Shown: positions 8,083 to 18,415, numbered from the stretch's first letter. The stretch is 38,848 bases of DNA from Muribaculaceae bacterium (GCA_003979155.1 RYWL01000012.1:1-38848); one strand, 5' to 3'. Made by a program: numbers and translations. Notes: generated from the sequence alone by a model not told the origin.

Positions 8083-9453
8083 TCAGAGGTCGAGCGATTC
8101 GTCGCTTTCGAGCAGGCTGCTTATGGGCATGTCGTCTGTGAGCGACGAGTATACGGCTTCAATTTTGGCAAAGGATGTCGCCACTTGTGGAAAACGCTGC
8201 CGGAAGTGCGGTATGAAATTTGCCGTACCGAGCGTGTATAGCCGCTCGGTGAGCGATTTTATTGTAAATGTCGAGGGGTCTACGGCAAGCTGGAAGCCGT
8301 ACTCGTCTCTGTTTCCGTCAATGAGCACTCTGCTTATGATGCGAGTGCTCACCAGGCGGTCGGTTATCTCGGTTACGAGTCGTGCCGGGAGGTCGAAACG
8401 GCTCATGAGGTCGCGGGCTGTCGACGGCTCTTTGCCATTTATGAAGCGACGTGTGATAATTGCAGTTATGGCCAGTGTCACCATGGCTTTGTAGCGGTCG
8501 GAGATATTGCTTACCTCATGGTCGAGGTTAAAGGCGAAAACATTTTGCGACGAGTAGCAAATCACGGCACCGGCGAGTATTATGACCCACACAAGCTGCA
8601 TCCACAGCAACAGCAGAGGCAGAAATGCGAAGGAGCCGTAAATGGCGTTGTATTTTGTCACATAGAGTGTGCCTGTTACAAAGAGCCACTGTAGAACGAG
8701 AAAGGCTATGCTTGCTATGACACCCGAGATGAAAGCGTTGCGGAACTTCACCTTGGTGTTAGGTATGAGAATGTAGACGGCGGTGAAGAACAGAAATGTC
8801 ATCAGCATTGAGGCACCTTCGAGCGCTGCGCTGATTACGGGAGTCATGAAACTGAAATTGAACAGCGTGTTGAGTGTCGAGCTCAGCAGTATTGAAATGC
8901 CGCTTGCGCAGAGCATGAGTACCGGCAGAATGAGCAGCATGGCGGTGTAGTCGCTCAGTTTGCGCCATATGCTTCGGCCGGCTTTCTGTCCCCAGATAAG
9001 ATTGAAAGAATCTTCTACATTTGAAATCAGCGATATGAGGGTGTAGAGCAGGAAAACAATGCCCACGCCCACAAATATGCCTTCTGAAGTCTGTGCCAGA
9101 TAGCTGTCGACAAAATTCATGGCATATTGTATTGCCACGCGCTGTGCCGGGAAAAGCCTGTAGAGTTCTTGCTGAAGTATATTCTGAATGCCGAAGCCGC
9201 GTGCGATGGCCAGCATGAGAGCCAGTGCCGGCACAATGGCGAGCATCGTGCGGTATGTCATGGCGCATGCCTGGGTCTGTATGTCGCGGTTGAGAAACGA
9301 GTTGACCGAGAGGTTTGCGATGCGGAGCACGTTTATCCACCAGTTGCGGCGTGGGTCGCTCCACAGTCCGGTGCAGACATACGTCCATGCATCGGTGCAT
9401 CTTTTGATGAGCCGGGCTATGCGTGTTTGCGGTTCTTTGGTCGGTTCGTTCAT
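8083..9453 (-). CDS. YihY/BrkB-family inner-membrane protein
   Basis: About 456 aa from the ATG at 9453. In-frame ATGs lie upstream at 9480 and 9513, but a -7-like TAACTTTG sits at 9489-9496 on this strand, so transcription probably begins after the 9513 codon. Six hydrophobic segments span about residues 50-310, including [20 protein letters not shown] and [19 protein letters not shown], as expected for the YihY/BrkB family. A soluble C-terminal part of about 140 residues follows; it may hold a winged-helix-like fold (inference from length and the pattern [18 protein letters not shown]). Older 'ribonuclease BN' labels for this family are wrong. Function is unknown; it is often conserved and may affect envelope transport. 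Confidence 0.88.
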   Translation of the reverse strand: MNEPTKEPQTRIARLIKRCTDAWTYVCTGLWSDPRRNWWINVLRIANLSVNSFLNRDIQTQACAMTYRTMLAIVPALALMLAIARGFGIQNILQQELYRLFPAQRVAIQYAMNFVDSYLAQTSEGIFVGVGIVFLLYTLISLISNVEDSFNLIWGQKAGRSIWRKLSDYTAMLLILPVLMLCASGISILLSSTLNTLFNFSFMTPVISAALEGASMLMTFLFFTAVYILIPNTKVKFRNAFISGVIASIAFLVLQWLFVTGTLYVTKYNAIYGSFAFLPLLLLWMQLVWVIILAGAVICYSSQNVFAFNLDHEVSNISDRYKAMVTLAITAIITRRFINGKEPSTARDLMSRFDLPARLVTEITDRLVSTRIISRVLIDGNRDEYGFQLAVDPSTFTIKSLTERLYTLGTANFIPHFRQRFPQVATSFAKIEAVYSSLTDDMPISSLLESDESLDL

Positions 9454-9488
9454 AGGAGTTCGATGGTCCGTCGTTGGCATTCCGACAG

Positions 9489-9496
9489 CAAAGTTA
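9489..9496 (-). promoter_or_regulatory. -7 element upstream of the BrkB-like gene
   Basis: TAACTTTG on the minus strand matches TAnnTTTG. No well-spaced -33 element is seen (TTTG at 9511-9514 is only 14 nt away). Its position argues for the 9453 start codon. Confidence 0.5.
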
Positions 9497-9549
9497 CAAC
9501 AAACTTGTGGCAAAAAGCGTTCATAAATTATATTTTCCTTTGAGAAAAA

Positions 9550-9580
9550 TTGAACAATCTATTTTTTCTGACTAATTTTG
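9550..9580 (+). promoter_or_regulatory. Bacteroidota-type promoter for the patatin-like gene
   Basis: TTG at 9550-9552, a 20-nt spacer, and TAATTTTG at 9573-9580. It faces the minus-strand promoter of the BrkB-like gene, so the two genes are divergent. It overlaps an in-frame upstream ATG at 9550, which rules that codon out as the translation start. Confidence 0.75.
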
Positions 9581-9606
9581 CACTTGAAAAGCGCGACTCC
9601 TTCCGT

Positions 9607-10452
9607 ATGAAGACAACAAACAACGCAACAACGGCATCTTTCACTGCAACGCAGTCGGCTCACAAGCCCTATAAGCTTGGTGTCACTTTCAGCGGAGGAG
9701 GAGCCCGCGGCTTTGCACATGCCGGCGCCCTTATGGCCATAGAAGAAGCGGGTCTTCAGCCCGATGCCGTTGCCGGTGTCAGTGCCGGTTCGGTCATTGC
9801 AGTGCTTTATGCCGCCGGGGTGAAGCCTCTTTCGATGGTCAGAATTTTTGCTCATACGGGTTTCCGTAATTTTGCCGGTCTGTGTTTCGGGCGTGGCGGC
9901 ATTTTCAATATTGAGAAGTTTGAAAACTTTGTAATGCGCGCTCTCGGCGGAGTCCGTTATCTCGAAGACCTCCGTATTCCCACCTACATAGCCGCTACCG
10001 ACCTCGACCACGGCAGTCCTGTGGCTTTCTCCTCCGGTGAAATAGGACCGCGGATGCTTGCGTCGTGCTCCATACCTATAGTTTTCAGTCCTGTGAAAAT
10101 CGATGGTGTCAATTATGTCGACGGCGGTGTGCTCAGCAACAATGCTGCATGGGTGCTTCGCGATAAGTGCGAGAAGCTCATCGGCATCAACGTGAGTCCG
10201 CTGCGTCCTTATAGCGATTCCAGTTCGATTCTGTCTGTTGCCCTGCGCACATATAATCTGCTTACCAAAGCACATACGGCCGAAGATATGGCGCTGTGCG
10301 ACGTGGCCGTCTCCACGCCGGAGCTCGCCAACTTCGGTGTCTTCGACCTGCGAAAAATAAAAGAGCTTTTTCTTATCGGCTACAAGAATACCCGCCAGTC
10401 TCTTATCGAGGCCGGTTTATGGAAGAAAGACAACGGTGTTCACCGACAATGA
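9607..10452 (+). CDS. Patatin-like phospholipase (RssA/YlbK type)
   Basis: 281 aa from the ATG at 9607, which lies 27 nt after the -7 element; an upstream in-frame ATG at 9550 falls inside the promoter. The protein has the three patatin signatures: the oxyanion-hole loop SGGGARGFAH (about 29-38), the nucleophile elbow GVSAGS with Ser59, and the catalytic Asp172 in VDGGVLSNNA. No signal peptide is visible, so it is probably a cytoplasmic or membrane-surface lipid acyl hydrolase of the small bacterial patatin group. The GH13 gene starts 35 nt later on the same strand and may be co-transcribed. Lipid substrate is unknown. Confidence 0.93.
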   Translation: MKTTNNATTASFTATQSAHKPYKLGVTFSGGGARGFAHAGALMAIEEAGLQPDAVAGVSAGSVIAVLYAAGVKPLSMVRIFAHTGFRNFAGLCFGRGGIFNIEKFENFVMRALGGVRYLEDLRIPTYIAATDLDHGSPVAFSSGEIGPRMLASCSIPIVFSPVKIDGVNYVDGGVLSNNAAWVLRDKCEKLIGINVSPLRPYSDSSSILSVALRTYNLLTKAHTAEDMALCDVAVSTPELANFGVFDLRKIKELFLIGYKNTRQSLIEAGLWKKDNGVHRQ

Positions 10453-10487
10453 AAAAGTAAAACTCATCTATATCAATATATCCAACG

Positions 10488-12266
10488 ATGGCTGCCCTCA
10501 AACCTGTCATATATCAGCTTCTTCCACGCCTCTTTGCCAATTACTGCGAGGCTCCTGTAGCCGACGGAACACTCGAACAGAACGGCTCGGGAAAGCTGAA
10601 CGACATAAACGAAGACATCCTCGCTTCTATAAAAGCACTCGGCGCCACTCACGTGTGGTATACCGGTGTGATTGAACATGGCCACGACGCCGACTATACG
10701 GCATATGGCATACCGCGTCACAACCGGCACATAATAAAAGGAAAAGCCGGTAGCCCGTATGCCATAACCGACTACTACGACATAGACCCCGACCTTGCCG
10801 TGAATGTGCCCGAGCGAATGAAAGAATTCGAGGCCCTGGTAAAGCGCAGCCACGAGGCCGGTCTTAAGGTGATTATCGACTTCGTGCCCAATCATGTAGG
10901 CCGCGAGTACAATTCCGATGCCAAGCCTGCCGGAATCGAAGACTTCGGCAGCAGAGACAACCGCGAGATGTTCTTTTCGGCGTCGAACAACTTCTATTAT
11001 ATGCCTCATCAGCAGTTCGCTCCGCATATCGACCTCGGTAGCGGTAGCGACGCATATGTAGAGTTTCCGGCTAAAGCCACAGGCAACGACTGCTTCACCG
11101 CTTTTCCCGGGGCCAACGACTGGTATGAGACTGTGAAGCTGAATTATGGCGTGGACTACTCCAACCACACCGAACACTTCTACCCTGTGCCCGACACGTG
11201 GTTCAAAATGCTGCACATACTCCGCTTCTGGGCTTCGAAAGGTGTCGACGGCTTCAGATGCGACATGGCGTTTATGGTGCCGCTGCAATTCTGGCACTGG
11301 GCCGTGCCGCAGGTTAAATCACATTATCCGCATGTGGTGTTCATTGCCGAGATATATGATGTGAATCTATACCGCCCCTTTATAGAATACGGCGGCTTTG
11401 ACTTTCTCTACGACAAAGTTAATCTCTACGACACCCTTCGTGCCATAGAGACCCAAAATCACTCGGCAGCCATGCTCACCAACTGCTGGCAGACCGTAGA
11501 CGGCATACAGCCGCAGATGCTGAATTTCATTGAGAATCACGACGAACAGCGTTTCGCATCGACATTCTATGCCGGTGATCCATGGCGCGTGGTGCCGTCG
11601 CTCGTTGTAAGTACAATGATGTCGACCGGCCCCATGATGATATATTTCGGCCAGGAGCTCGGCGAACCGGCTTCCGATGCCGAGGGCTTCAGTGGCCACG
11701 ACGGACGCACCACCATATTCGATTACTGGAGCCTCTCGTGCATACGCCGCTGGCTCAACCTCGGCAAATGCCACGGCCCTCTCACCGACAGTGAGCTTCG
11801 GCTACGCAGCATCTATTCGCGCATTCTCAATATGGCGAATTCAGAGCCGGCGATAGCCGAGGGGGCATTTTTTGACCTGATGTATGTCAACTATGAGAAT
11901 CCGGGCTTCAATCCTCACCGCCATTACGCCTTTCTGCGCAGTTGCGACGACGACCTGCTGCTTATCGCTGTCAACTTCTCCGACAGCGATGCCGACATGA
12001 GCATAAACATTCCGCAGCACGCCTTCGATTTTCTCGACATTCCCGAGGGCATCGATCAAAACGCCCGAGAGCTTCTAAGTGGCGCATTCGAGGCAAAGCA
12101 GCTCTCGACAACGATGCCATTTGTCACCAGAGTGCCGGCACACGGTGCCGTTATATGGAAAATCAGCCGTGAACGCCTGTCGGCGCCGGTCTCAGGCTCT
12201 GCAGCCACCAAAAAGGCAGCAAAGCCAAAATCGATAAAGAATAAGAAAAACCAATCCAACAAATAG
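10488..12266 (+). CDS. Cytoplasmic GH13 alpha-amylase-family enzyme
   Basis: 592 aa with no signal peptide. The N-terminal TIM barrel has the GH13 conserved regions: IIDFVPNHVGR (region I), GFRCDMAF with nucleophile Asp259, FIAEIYD with acid/base Glu288, and NHDEQR with Asp352 as transition-state stabiliser. A beta-sandwich C-terminal domain follows. The last 30 residues are a lysine/alanine-rich low-complexity tail (KKAAKPKSIKNKKNQ) beyond the usual domain boundary. The intracellular location points to glycogen or maltodextrin metabolism, but specificity cannot be read from sequence alone. prs starts 14 nt downstream. Confidence 0.92.
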   Translation: MAALKPVIYQLLPRLFANYCEAPVADGTLEQNGSGKLNDINEDILASIKALGATHVWYTGVIEHGHDADYTAYGIPRHNRHIIKGKAGSPYAITDYYDIDPDLAVNVPERMKEFEALVKRSHEAGLKVIIDFVPNHVGREYNSDAKPAGIEDFGSRDNREMFFSASNNFYYMPHQQFAPHIDLGSGSDAYVEFPAKATGNDCFTAFPGANDWYETVKLNYGVDYSNHTEHFYPVPDTWFKMLHILRFWASKGVDGFRCDMAFMVPLQFWHWAVPQVKSHYPHVVFIAEIYDVNLYRPFIEYGGFDFLYDKVNLYDTLRAIETQNHSAAMLTNCWQTVDGIQPQMLNFIENHDEQRFASTFYAGDPWRVVPSLVVSTMMSTGPMMIYFGQELGEPASDAEGFSGHDGRTTIFDYWSLSCIRRWLNLGKCHGPLTDSELRLRSIYSRILNMANSEPAIAEGAFFDLMYVNYENPGFNPHRHYAFLRSCDDDLLLIAVNFSDSDADMSINIPQHAFDFLDIPEGIDQNARELLSGAFEAKQLSTTMPFVTRVPAHGAVIWKISRERLSAPVSGSAATKKAAKPKSIKNKKNQSNK

Positions 12267-12280
12267 TAAATCATTTCGCA

Positions 12281-13225
12281 ATGGATTCATCCCTTCCCCC
12301 TTTCAAGATTTTTTCGGGCACAAAATCGCGCTACATGGCCGAGGAAATCTGCAAAGAACTCGGTGTAGAGCTCGGCTCTATGAAAATCGAACATTTCGCC
12401 GACGGTGAATTTGAAGTATCGTTCGAGGAATCGGTTCGCGGCTGCGAGGTATATCTCGTGCAGAGCACCTTCCCCAACTGTGACAACCTCATGGAGCTTC
12501 TCCTGATGATTGATGCCGCCAAACGCGCTTCGGCCAAGACCGTCGTAGCCGTTATGCCTTACTTCGGCTGGGCTCGTCAGGACCGCAAGGACAAGCCCCG
12601 TGTGTCGATTGCCGCCAAGCTTGTGGCCGATATGCTCACAGCTGCCGGTGTCGACCGTGTCATCACCATGGACCTCCATGCCGACCAGATTCAGGGCTTC
12701 TTCAACGTTCCCCTTGACCACCTCTACGCTTCGTCGGTTTTCATTCCCTACATCCAGAGCCTCAATCTCGAGGATATGGTAATCGCCACTCCCGACGTAG
12801 GCGGTGCAAAACGTGCAAACAACTACGCCAAGTATCTCGATGTGCCTCTGGTACTGTGCCACAAACAGCGTGCCAAAGCCAACGTGGTTGCAAAGATGAC
12901 CGTTATCGGCGATGTCAAGGATAAGAATGTGATTCTTGTCGACGACATGGTCGATACTGCCGGTACTATCACCAAGGCTGCAAACCTCATGCTCGAAAAC
13001 GGTGCGAAATCGGTTCGCGCCCTTGCTTCGCACGCAATCATGAGCGACCCCGCCACAGAGCGTGTGCAGAACTGCGGCCTCACCGAAATTATCTTCACCA
13101 ACTCGATTCCCTACAATCACGAGTGCAGCAAGTGCACCATTATTTCGGTTGCACGTCTGTTTGCCGACACTATCAATCGAGTTCACTCCAACCGTTCGAT
13201 ATCGTCGCAGTATCTTATCAAATAA
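12281..13225 (+). CDS. prs: Ribose-phosphate pyrophosphokinase
   Basis: 314 aa, the standard class I length. It makes PRPP from ribose-5-phosphate and ATP for nucleotide, His, Trp and NAD synthesis. Visible signatures are the N-terminal FSGTKSRYMAEEI, the ATP-contacting region YFGWARQDRKDKPR (about 89-102), DLHADQIQGFF with metal-binding His, and the PRPP-binding loop VDDMVDTAGT beginning at Asp221. It lies 14 nt after the GH13 gene and is followed by a strong terminator, so it is probably the last gene of that transcript. Confidence 0.98.
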   Translation: MDSSLPPFKIFSGTKSRYMAEEICKELGVELGSMKIEHFADGEFEVSFEESVRGCEVYLVQSTFPNCDNLMELLLMIDAAKRASAKTVVAVMPYFGWARQDRKDKPRVSIAAKLVADMLTAAGVDRVITMDLHADQIQGFFNVPLDHLYASSVFIPYIQSLNLEDMVIATPDVGGAKRANNYAKYLDVPLVLCHKQRAKANVVAKMTVIGDVKDKNVILVDDMVDTAGTITKAANLMLENGAKSVRALASHAIMSDPATERVQNCGLTEIIFTNSIPYNHECSKCTIISVARLFADTINRVHSNRSISSQYLIK

Positions 13226-13249
13226 ATACTTGATAATAAACGCCAACAC

Positions 13250-13300
13250 GGCCCGTGTGTCTGCCGATGACCTCTGCAGACACTACGGGCTGTACTTTTT
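13250..13300 (+). terminator. Terminator after prs
   Basis: A long near-perfect stem (13251-13264 with 13276-13290, one bulged A) around an 11-nt loop is followed by a T-run at 13296-13300. It separates prs from the dehydrogenase gene, whose ATG is at 13312. The sequence TACTTTTTG at 13293-13301 resembles a stretched -7 element and could serve the next gene, but this is weak. Confidence 0.88.
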
Positions 13301-13311
13301 GAATTGATGCT

Positions 13312-14268
13312 ATGAAAACAGTTTGTCTCGACTGCAATACAGTCTATACGCCCGATGATGCCCGTTGGGAGCGTTTTGCCTCGCTCGGCGACTTTGAGGT
13401 CTACGACCGCACCGACGAAAGCGCTATTATAGAGAGGTGTGCCGGAGCCGATGCCGTGCTCACAAATAAGGTGCCCCTGAATGCCGCTACAATAGCGCAG
13501 CTGCCCTCGTTGCGCTATATCGGAGTGCTTGCCACAGGCTTCAATATCGTCGATACAAAGGCTGCCGCCGCTGCCGGCATAGCAGTGACAAATATTCCGT
13601 CGTACAGCACTAACTCGGTGGCGCAGCATGTCTTTGCTCTGCTGATGGCCATAACAAACCGTGTGGAGGATTATGCCCGGATGAATGCCGACGGCCACTG
13701 GTGCCGTTCGCTCGATTTCAGCTATCGCCTACAGGAGTGGCACGAACTCGCCGGCAAGACAATGGGAGTCGTGGGACTCGGACATATAGGCTCGGCTGTC
13801 GCTGCCATAGCCTCGGCTATGGGAATGAAAGTGGCCGTATTCACGTCGAAGCCTCAGGATGCTCTTCCCGAGGTGTATGTGAAAATGGAACTCGATGAGC
13901 TCTTTGCCGAAGCTGATGTTGTAAGTCTGCACTGTCCGCTTGCCGACGGCACTCGCGACATGGTAGATGCACGCCGTCTCGCACTGATGAAGCCCTCGGC
14001 AATTCTCATCAATACTGCCCGTGGAGCCCTTGTCGACGAGAAGGCTCTTGCCGATGCCCTCAACAACGGCAAAATCTATGCGGCCGGTCTCGACGTGCTA
14101 TGCAACGAGCCTCCAAAACACGACTGTTCGCTCGTCGGTGCACGTAATTGCTTCATTACTCCGCACATTGCATGGGCATCGGCCGAAGCGAGAGAACGCC
14201 TTTTCGACATTGCCTTCGATAATCTGAAAGCCTATGCCGAAGGCCGTGTGCAAAACCGTGTCAACTGA
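13312..14268 (+). CDS. D-isomer-specific 2-hydroxyacid dehydrogenase
   Basis: 318 aa. NAD-dependent cytoplasmic oxidoreductase of the D-2-hydroxyacid family. The Rossmann dinucleotide motif GVVGLGHIGSAV lies at about 152-163, and the catalytic Arg237 (TARGALVDE), Glu266 (LCNEPP) and His285 (HIAWAS) are all present. Substrate is uncertain; hydroxypyruvate/glycerate dehydrogenase is the closest kind by feel (inference). The gene ends tail-to-tail with recG, and the two coding regions overlap by 8 bp. Confidence 0.92.
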   Translation: MKTVCLDCNTVYTPDDARWERFASLGDFEVYDRTDESAIIERCAGADAVLTNKVPLNAATIAQLPSLRYIGVLATGFNIVDTKAAAAAGIAVTNIPSYSTNSVAQHVFALLMAITNRVEDYARMNADGHWCRSLDFSYRLQEWHELAGKTMGVVGLGHIGSAVAAIASAMGMKVAVFTSKPQDALPEVYVKMELDELFAEADVVSLHCPLADGTRDMVDARRLALMKPSAILINTARGALVDEKALADALNNGKIYAAGLDVLCNEPPKHDCSLVGARNCFITPHIAWASAEARERLFDIAFDNLKAYAEGRVQNRVN

Positions 14269-16363
14269 TACGCGACCAGTCTGTGCTTCGGCTCACCATT
14301 GCCGCCAGTGCGCGGGCAAAGTAATTGTTTTCGTATAGCGATATAGTAGGGTCGGAGTCGAGAAAGGCTTCAGCCGCCTTACGGGCCATGTGTATTATTT
14401 GGCCATCGCGAGCAAGATTGGCAATTTTCAGCTCAAAAGGCAGACCGCTCTGTGCCGTGCCTTCAATATCGCCGGGGCCGCGCATTTCCATGTCGGCTTC
14501 GGCTATTACAAATCCGTCTGTGGTCGAAGTCATCAGTTCGAGGCGCTTGCGAGTGTCGGCGCTGATTTGATGTTTCGACATAAGAATGCAGTGCGAACTG
14601 TCGGCACCGCGGCCTACGCGTCCGCGCAACTGGTGCAACTGCGAGAGGCCGAATCGCTCGGCATTTTCAATCACCATGGTTGTGGCGTTTGGCACGTTGA
14701 CTCCTACCTCAATCACCGTTGTGGCAACAAGCACCGAGGCCTGACCGGAAGCGAAGCGCTGCATCGAGGCATCTTTTTCGGCCGGCTTCATGCGTCCGTG
14801 CACCAAAGCTACTTCGTAGGGCTTGAATGTGTCCTGAGCCGTTTCGTAGCCTTCGGTAACGCTGCGCAAATCGAGTTTTTCGTTTTCTTCCACCAGCGGA
14901 TATACAATGTAGACCTGATGTCCGGCTTCGAGCTGAGCCATTATGCCTTTGTGAACACGTTCGCGTTGTTCATCGAAACGCAACACTGTTTTTACCGGTT
15001 TGCGACCGGGCGGCAACTCGTCAATCACCGATACATCGAGGTCGCCGTAGACAGTCATTGCAAGGGTTCGCGGTATGGGAGTGGCCGTCATTACGAGCAC
15101 GTGCGGTGGAACTACGCTTTTTTTCCACAGCTTCGCTCTCTGTGCAACACCGAAGCGGTGTTGTTCGTCAATGACAACGAAGCCGAGGTTGCGGAATACA
15201 ACCTTGTCTTCAATCACAGCGTGGGTGCCTACGAGAATGTGTATTGAGCCGTCGCGAAGCCCTTCGTCAATGAGCCTGCGCTGTTTCGCACGTGTCGAGC
15301 CAGTGAGCAATTTCACGTTGAGACCTATTTTGGCGGCGAGTTGCGATATGGTCTCGAAGTGCTGTGTTGCAAGAATTTCGGTCGGAGCCATGAGGCAGGT
15401 CTGATAACCGTTGTCGATGGCCAGCAGCATGCACATGAGGGCTACAAGGGTTTTTCCCGAGCCTACGTCGCCCTGCACGAGACGGTTCATCTGTCGACCC
15501 GACATTATGTCGGCTCGTATCTCCTTTATTACGCGTTTTTGCGCGCCTGTGAGCTCAAAAGGCAGGCAGTTGTAATAGAAGTCGTTGAACCAACGGCCTA
15601 CATGTGGCATCATGAAGCCTTGAATGGCGTTTTTACGCTTGCGCGAGCGCATGAGCATGTCGGTCTGTATGTAGAACAGCTCTTCGAATTTGAGCCTGAG
15701 GCGGGCTTGCTCGAGTTTTTCGGGCGACCGGGGTATGTGGATGTTGCGTATTGCCTCATCGAGACTCATCAGTCCCAGAGTCTGCACTACAGAGGGGGGG
15801 AGTGTGTCGTGAAAGGGAGTGTTGCGCGACTTCAGAAAACCGACAATCACCGAGTGAATCGTACGTGAACTTATGTTGCGCTGACGCAGCTTCTCGGTGA
15901 GCGGATATACGGCTCTCACTCCGGGAGCATGCTCGGCGGCTTCGGGAGGGTCGACTTCGGGGTGCGTGATTTGCAAGGTGTCGCGAAACCATGTTGGCTT
16001 GCCGAATATCACATACTCTGTGCCTGCGGCAATGCGGCGACGCAGTTCGCGTATGCCCTTGAACCATACGCAGTCGAGTGTGGCGGTTCCGTCGGTGAAG
16101 AGTCCGATTAGCCTCATTGATGCGCCTTCGCCGAGCACGTTAAAGCTCACGAAGCGGCCGCGCAGCTGAAGCTGGGGGTATTCGCCCCGGTTGTCGCGTA
16201 TTTCGCGTACGGTGTGTGTCGTGCTCCGGTCGATGTAGGCCGTAGGGTAGTGGTGCAGAAGGTCGTATGCCGTGTGCATATTGAGCTCCGAGCCGAGAAT
16301 TTTAGCTTTCTGTGGCCCGATGCCTTTCACATAGGTTATGTCGAAGTTCTGCAGTGAGAGCAC
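14261..16363 (-). CDS. recG: ATP-dependent DNA helicase RecG
   Basis: 700 aa. RecG remodels stalled replication forks and Holliday junctions. The N-terminal wedge/OB domain (about 1-270) begins with a helix-hairpin-like segment (TYVKGIGPQKAKIL). The SF2 helicase core holds Walker A GDVGSGKT (about 297-304), the DEQH box at 399-402, the TATPIPRT motif, and C-terminal motifs including HGRMKP and QLRGRVGRG, ending in the RecG-specific C-terminal region. It starts 9 nt after ispD and is the last gene of the pyrB-recG run. Its 3' end overlaps the converging dehydrogenase gene by 8 bp. Confidence 0.98.
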   Translation of the reverse strand: MLSLQNFDITYVKGIGPQKAKILGSELNMHTAYDLLHHYPTAYIDRSTTHTVREIRDNRGEYPQLQLRGRFVSFNVLGEGASMRLIGLFTDGTATLDCVWFKGIRELRRRIAAGTEYVIFGKPTWFRDTLQITHPEVDPPEAAEHAPGVRAVYPLTEKLRQRNISSRTIHSVIVGFLKSRNTPFHDTLPPSVVQTLGLMSLDEAIRNIHIPRSPEKLEQARLRLKFEELFYIQTDMLMRSRKRKNAIQGFMMPHVGRWFNDFYYNCLPFELTGAQKRVIKEIRADIMSGRQMNRLVQGDVGSGKTLVALMCMLLAIDNGYQTCLMAPTEILATQHFETISQLAAKIGLNVKLLTGSTRAKQRRLIDEGLRDGSIHILVGTHAVIEDKVVFRNLGFVVIDEQHRFGVAQRAKLWKKSVVPPHVLVMTATPIPRTLAMTVYGDLDVSVIDELPPGRKPVKTVLRFDEQRERVHKGIMAQLEAGHQVYIVYPLVEENEKLDLRSVTEGYETAQDTFKPYEVALVHGRMKPAEKDASMQRFASGQASVLVATTVIEVGVNVPNATTMVIENAERFGLSQLHQLRGRVGRGADSSHCILMSKHQISADTRKRLELMTSTTDGFVIAEADMEMRGPGDIEGTAQSGLPFELKIANLARDGQIIHMARKAAEAFLDSDPTISLYENNYFARALAAMVSRSTDWSRIS

Positions 16364-16372
16364 GATACAGAT

Positions 16373-17101
16373 TTATTTCTTTAAAAGGAGTTCGGCTATG
16401 GCGAGGTCGGAGGGGTTTGTGATTTTTATGTTGCGTATGTCGCCGTCGACAGTGCGGAGAGCCTTTCCGGTGAAGCTGCTGTATATGGCAGCGTCATCGG
16501 GCATTGATTGTCCGCTCAGTGCGTTGTAGGCGGCATCGAGTATGAGCGTGCGGAAAGCCTGAGGAGTCTGCACGGTGCGGTAAGTTCCGCGGTCGGTTGG
16601 CGAACATGTGCCGTCGGAGGAGAAACAGGCTATGGCTTCGGTGAGCGGAACAACCGGAACTACGGCCTCTACGTTGCTGTCGGCAAAGGCTGCGACCACA
16701 CGCAGAATAGTGTCTGGAGTTACGAGGGGGCGTGCGCCGTCGTGAATCAACACTGTGCTGTAGCTGTCGGCATCATGTGCGAGCAGGCGTATGGCATTAT
16801 GCACCGATTCGCTGCGGGTGGCACCGCCGGCAACTGTCTCAGGCGACTGAAAGCCCGTTCTGTCGCATAGTTCGCGCCATATTTCGCGTCCGGAGTCGGA
16901 GAGTACGAGCAGAATGCGTGCGGCAGGAAGCGCCGTGCGGAACCGCTCGACAGTGTGCTGCAGAACAGGCTTTCCGTCGAGCAGAAGAAACTGCTTGGGC
17001 CGGTCGGCACCGAAACGCGAACCCGTGCCGGCTGCGACAATTATTACAGAAATATTGTCGCCCGGGCACGGGTTGTATTTAGTCTCGGTGACCTTTACCA
17101 T
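16373..17101 (-). CDS. ispD: 2-C-methyl-D-erythritol 4-phosphate cytidylyltransferase
   Basis: 242 aa. IspD uses CTP to activate MEP in the non-mevalonate isoprenoid pathway. The nucleotide-binding signature [16 protein letters not shown] sits at residues 23-38, with the family's Arg29 and Lys36, and the later [10 protein letters not shown] and [12 protein letters not shown] segments are typical. The ATG at 17101 overlaps the glyA stop by 7 bp and leaves about 16 residues before the core fold; no later Met lies before the active-site motif, so this start is preferred. recG follows after 9 nt. Confidence 0.96.
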   Translation of the reverse strand: MVKVTETKYNPCPGDNISVIIVAAGTGSRFGADRPKQFLLLDGKPVLQHTVERFRTALPAARILLVLSDSGREIWRELCDRTGFQSPETVAGGATRSESVHNAIRLLAHDADSYSTVLIHDGARPLVTPDTILRVVAAFADSNVEAVVPVVPLTEAIACFSSDGTCSPTDRGTYRTVQTPQAFRTLILDAAYNALSGQSMPDDAAIYSSFTGKALRTVDGDIRNIKITNPSDLAIAELLLKK

Positions 17102-18375
17102 GCAAAAATGGGACGGTCAGACATGAGCTGGTTGACGCGTTTGCGCACAGCTTCGATATTTGCCTCGCTTTCGGGGTTTGCAAGAACAGTGTCGATGAGT
17201 TCGGCAATCAGACCCATGTGCTCCTCTTTGAGACCGCGGGTTGTGATGGCCGGAGTGCCGAGGCGAATGCCCGATGTCTGGAAGGGCGAACGGCTGTCGA
17301 AGGGCACCATGTTCTTGTTTGCTGTGATGTCGGAAGCCACGAGCACTTTCTCGGCAACCTTACCGGTGAGTTCGGGGAACTTGCTGCGGAGGTCGACAAG
17401 GATGCAGTGGTTGTCGGTGCCGCCAGAAACGATGTTGTATCCCATGTCGAGCAGAGCCTGGGCAAGAACGTGTGCGTTGTCGCGCACTTGTGTCTGGTAT
17501 ACTTTGTACTCGGGCTGCAGAGCCTCGTGGAAAGCCACGGCCTTGCCGGCGATTACGTGTTCGAGCGGGCCGCCCTGTACGCCTGGGAAAACAGCCGAGT
17601 TGAGCAGCTCCGACATCATGCGGGGCTCGCCTTTGGGATTTGTCTTGCCCCAGGGATTGACGAAGTCTTTGCCCATGAGGATAATGCCGCCACGTGGACC
17701 ACGGAGGGTCTTGTGGGTTGTCGATGTAACGATATGGGCGTATTTGATGGGGTTTTCGAGCAGACCTGCTGCAATGAGGCCGGCGGGATGAGCCATGTCG
17801 ACCATTAAAATTGCACCGATTTGGTCGGCTACTTTGCGCATGCGTTCGTAGTCCCATTCGCGCGAATAAGCGCTGGCACCGCCTACAATCAGTTTCGGCT
17901 GTTCGCGGATACATGTTTCCTCGAATGCGTCATAGTCGATGCGACCGGTCTCGGGGCTTACGTTGTATTCGAGCGCGTGATATACGAGGCCCGAGAAGTT
18001 CACGGGGCTACCGTGGCTGAGGTGTCCGCCGTGGCTGAGGTTGAGGCCGATGAATTTGTCGCCGGGCTTGAGGCATGCCATGAATACTGCCATATTTGCC
18101 TGAGCGCCCGAGTGCGGCTGTACATTGGCGTACTCAGCTCCGAAGAGCTGCTTTACGCGGCTGATAGCGAGGTCTTCAATCTGGTCGACTACCTGGCAGC
18201 CGCCATAATAGCGTTTTCCGGGGTAGCCTTCGGCATACTTGTTTGTGAGACACGAGCCCATGGCACGCATCACTTCGTCGCTGACATAGTTTTCTGAAGC
18301 AATCAGCTCGATACCGTCTTTCTGGCGACGGTGTTCGGCTGCGATAAGGTCGAAAATCTGATTGTCGGTTTGCAT
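17095..18375 (-). CDS. glyA: Serine hydroxymethyltransferase
   Basis: 426 aa, full length. PLP enzyme converting serine and tetrahydrofolate to glycine and 5,10-methylene-THF, the main one-carbon source. Signatures include [42 protein letters not shown] and the PLP lysine Lys222 in [12 protein letters not shown]. It lies 40 nt after the flavin reductase gene and overlaps ispD by 7 bp. Linkage to pyrimidine genes makes metabolic sense, because methylene-THF feeds thymidylate synthesis. Confidence 0.98.
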   Translation of the reverse strand: MQTDNQIFDLIAAEHRRQKDGIELIASENYVSDEVMRAMGSCLTNKYAEGYPGKRYYGGCQVVDQIEDLAISRVKQLFGAEYANVQPHSGAQANMAVFMACLKPGDKFIGLNLSHGGHLSHGSPVNFSGLVYHALEYNVSPETGRIDYDAFEETCIREQPKLIVGGASAYSREWDYERMRKVADQIGAILMVDMAHPAGLIAAGLLENPIKYAHIVTSTTHKTLRGPRGGIILMGKDFVNPWGKTNPKGEPRMMSELLNSAVFPGVQGGPLEHVIAGKAVAFHEALQPEYKVYQTQVRDNAHVLAQALLDMGYNIVSGGTDNHCILVDLRSKFPELTGKVAEKVLVASDITANKNMVPFDSRSPFQTSGIRLGTPAITTRGLKEEHMGLIAELIDTVLANPESEANIEAVRKRVNQLMSDRPIFAW

Positions 18376-18415
18376 GTATGTGATGTTTGATTAGAAATTT
18401 TTGTTTATACCTTAG

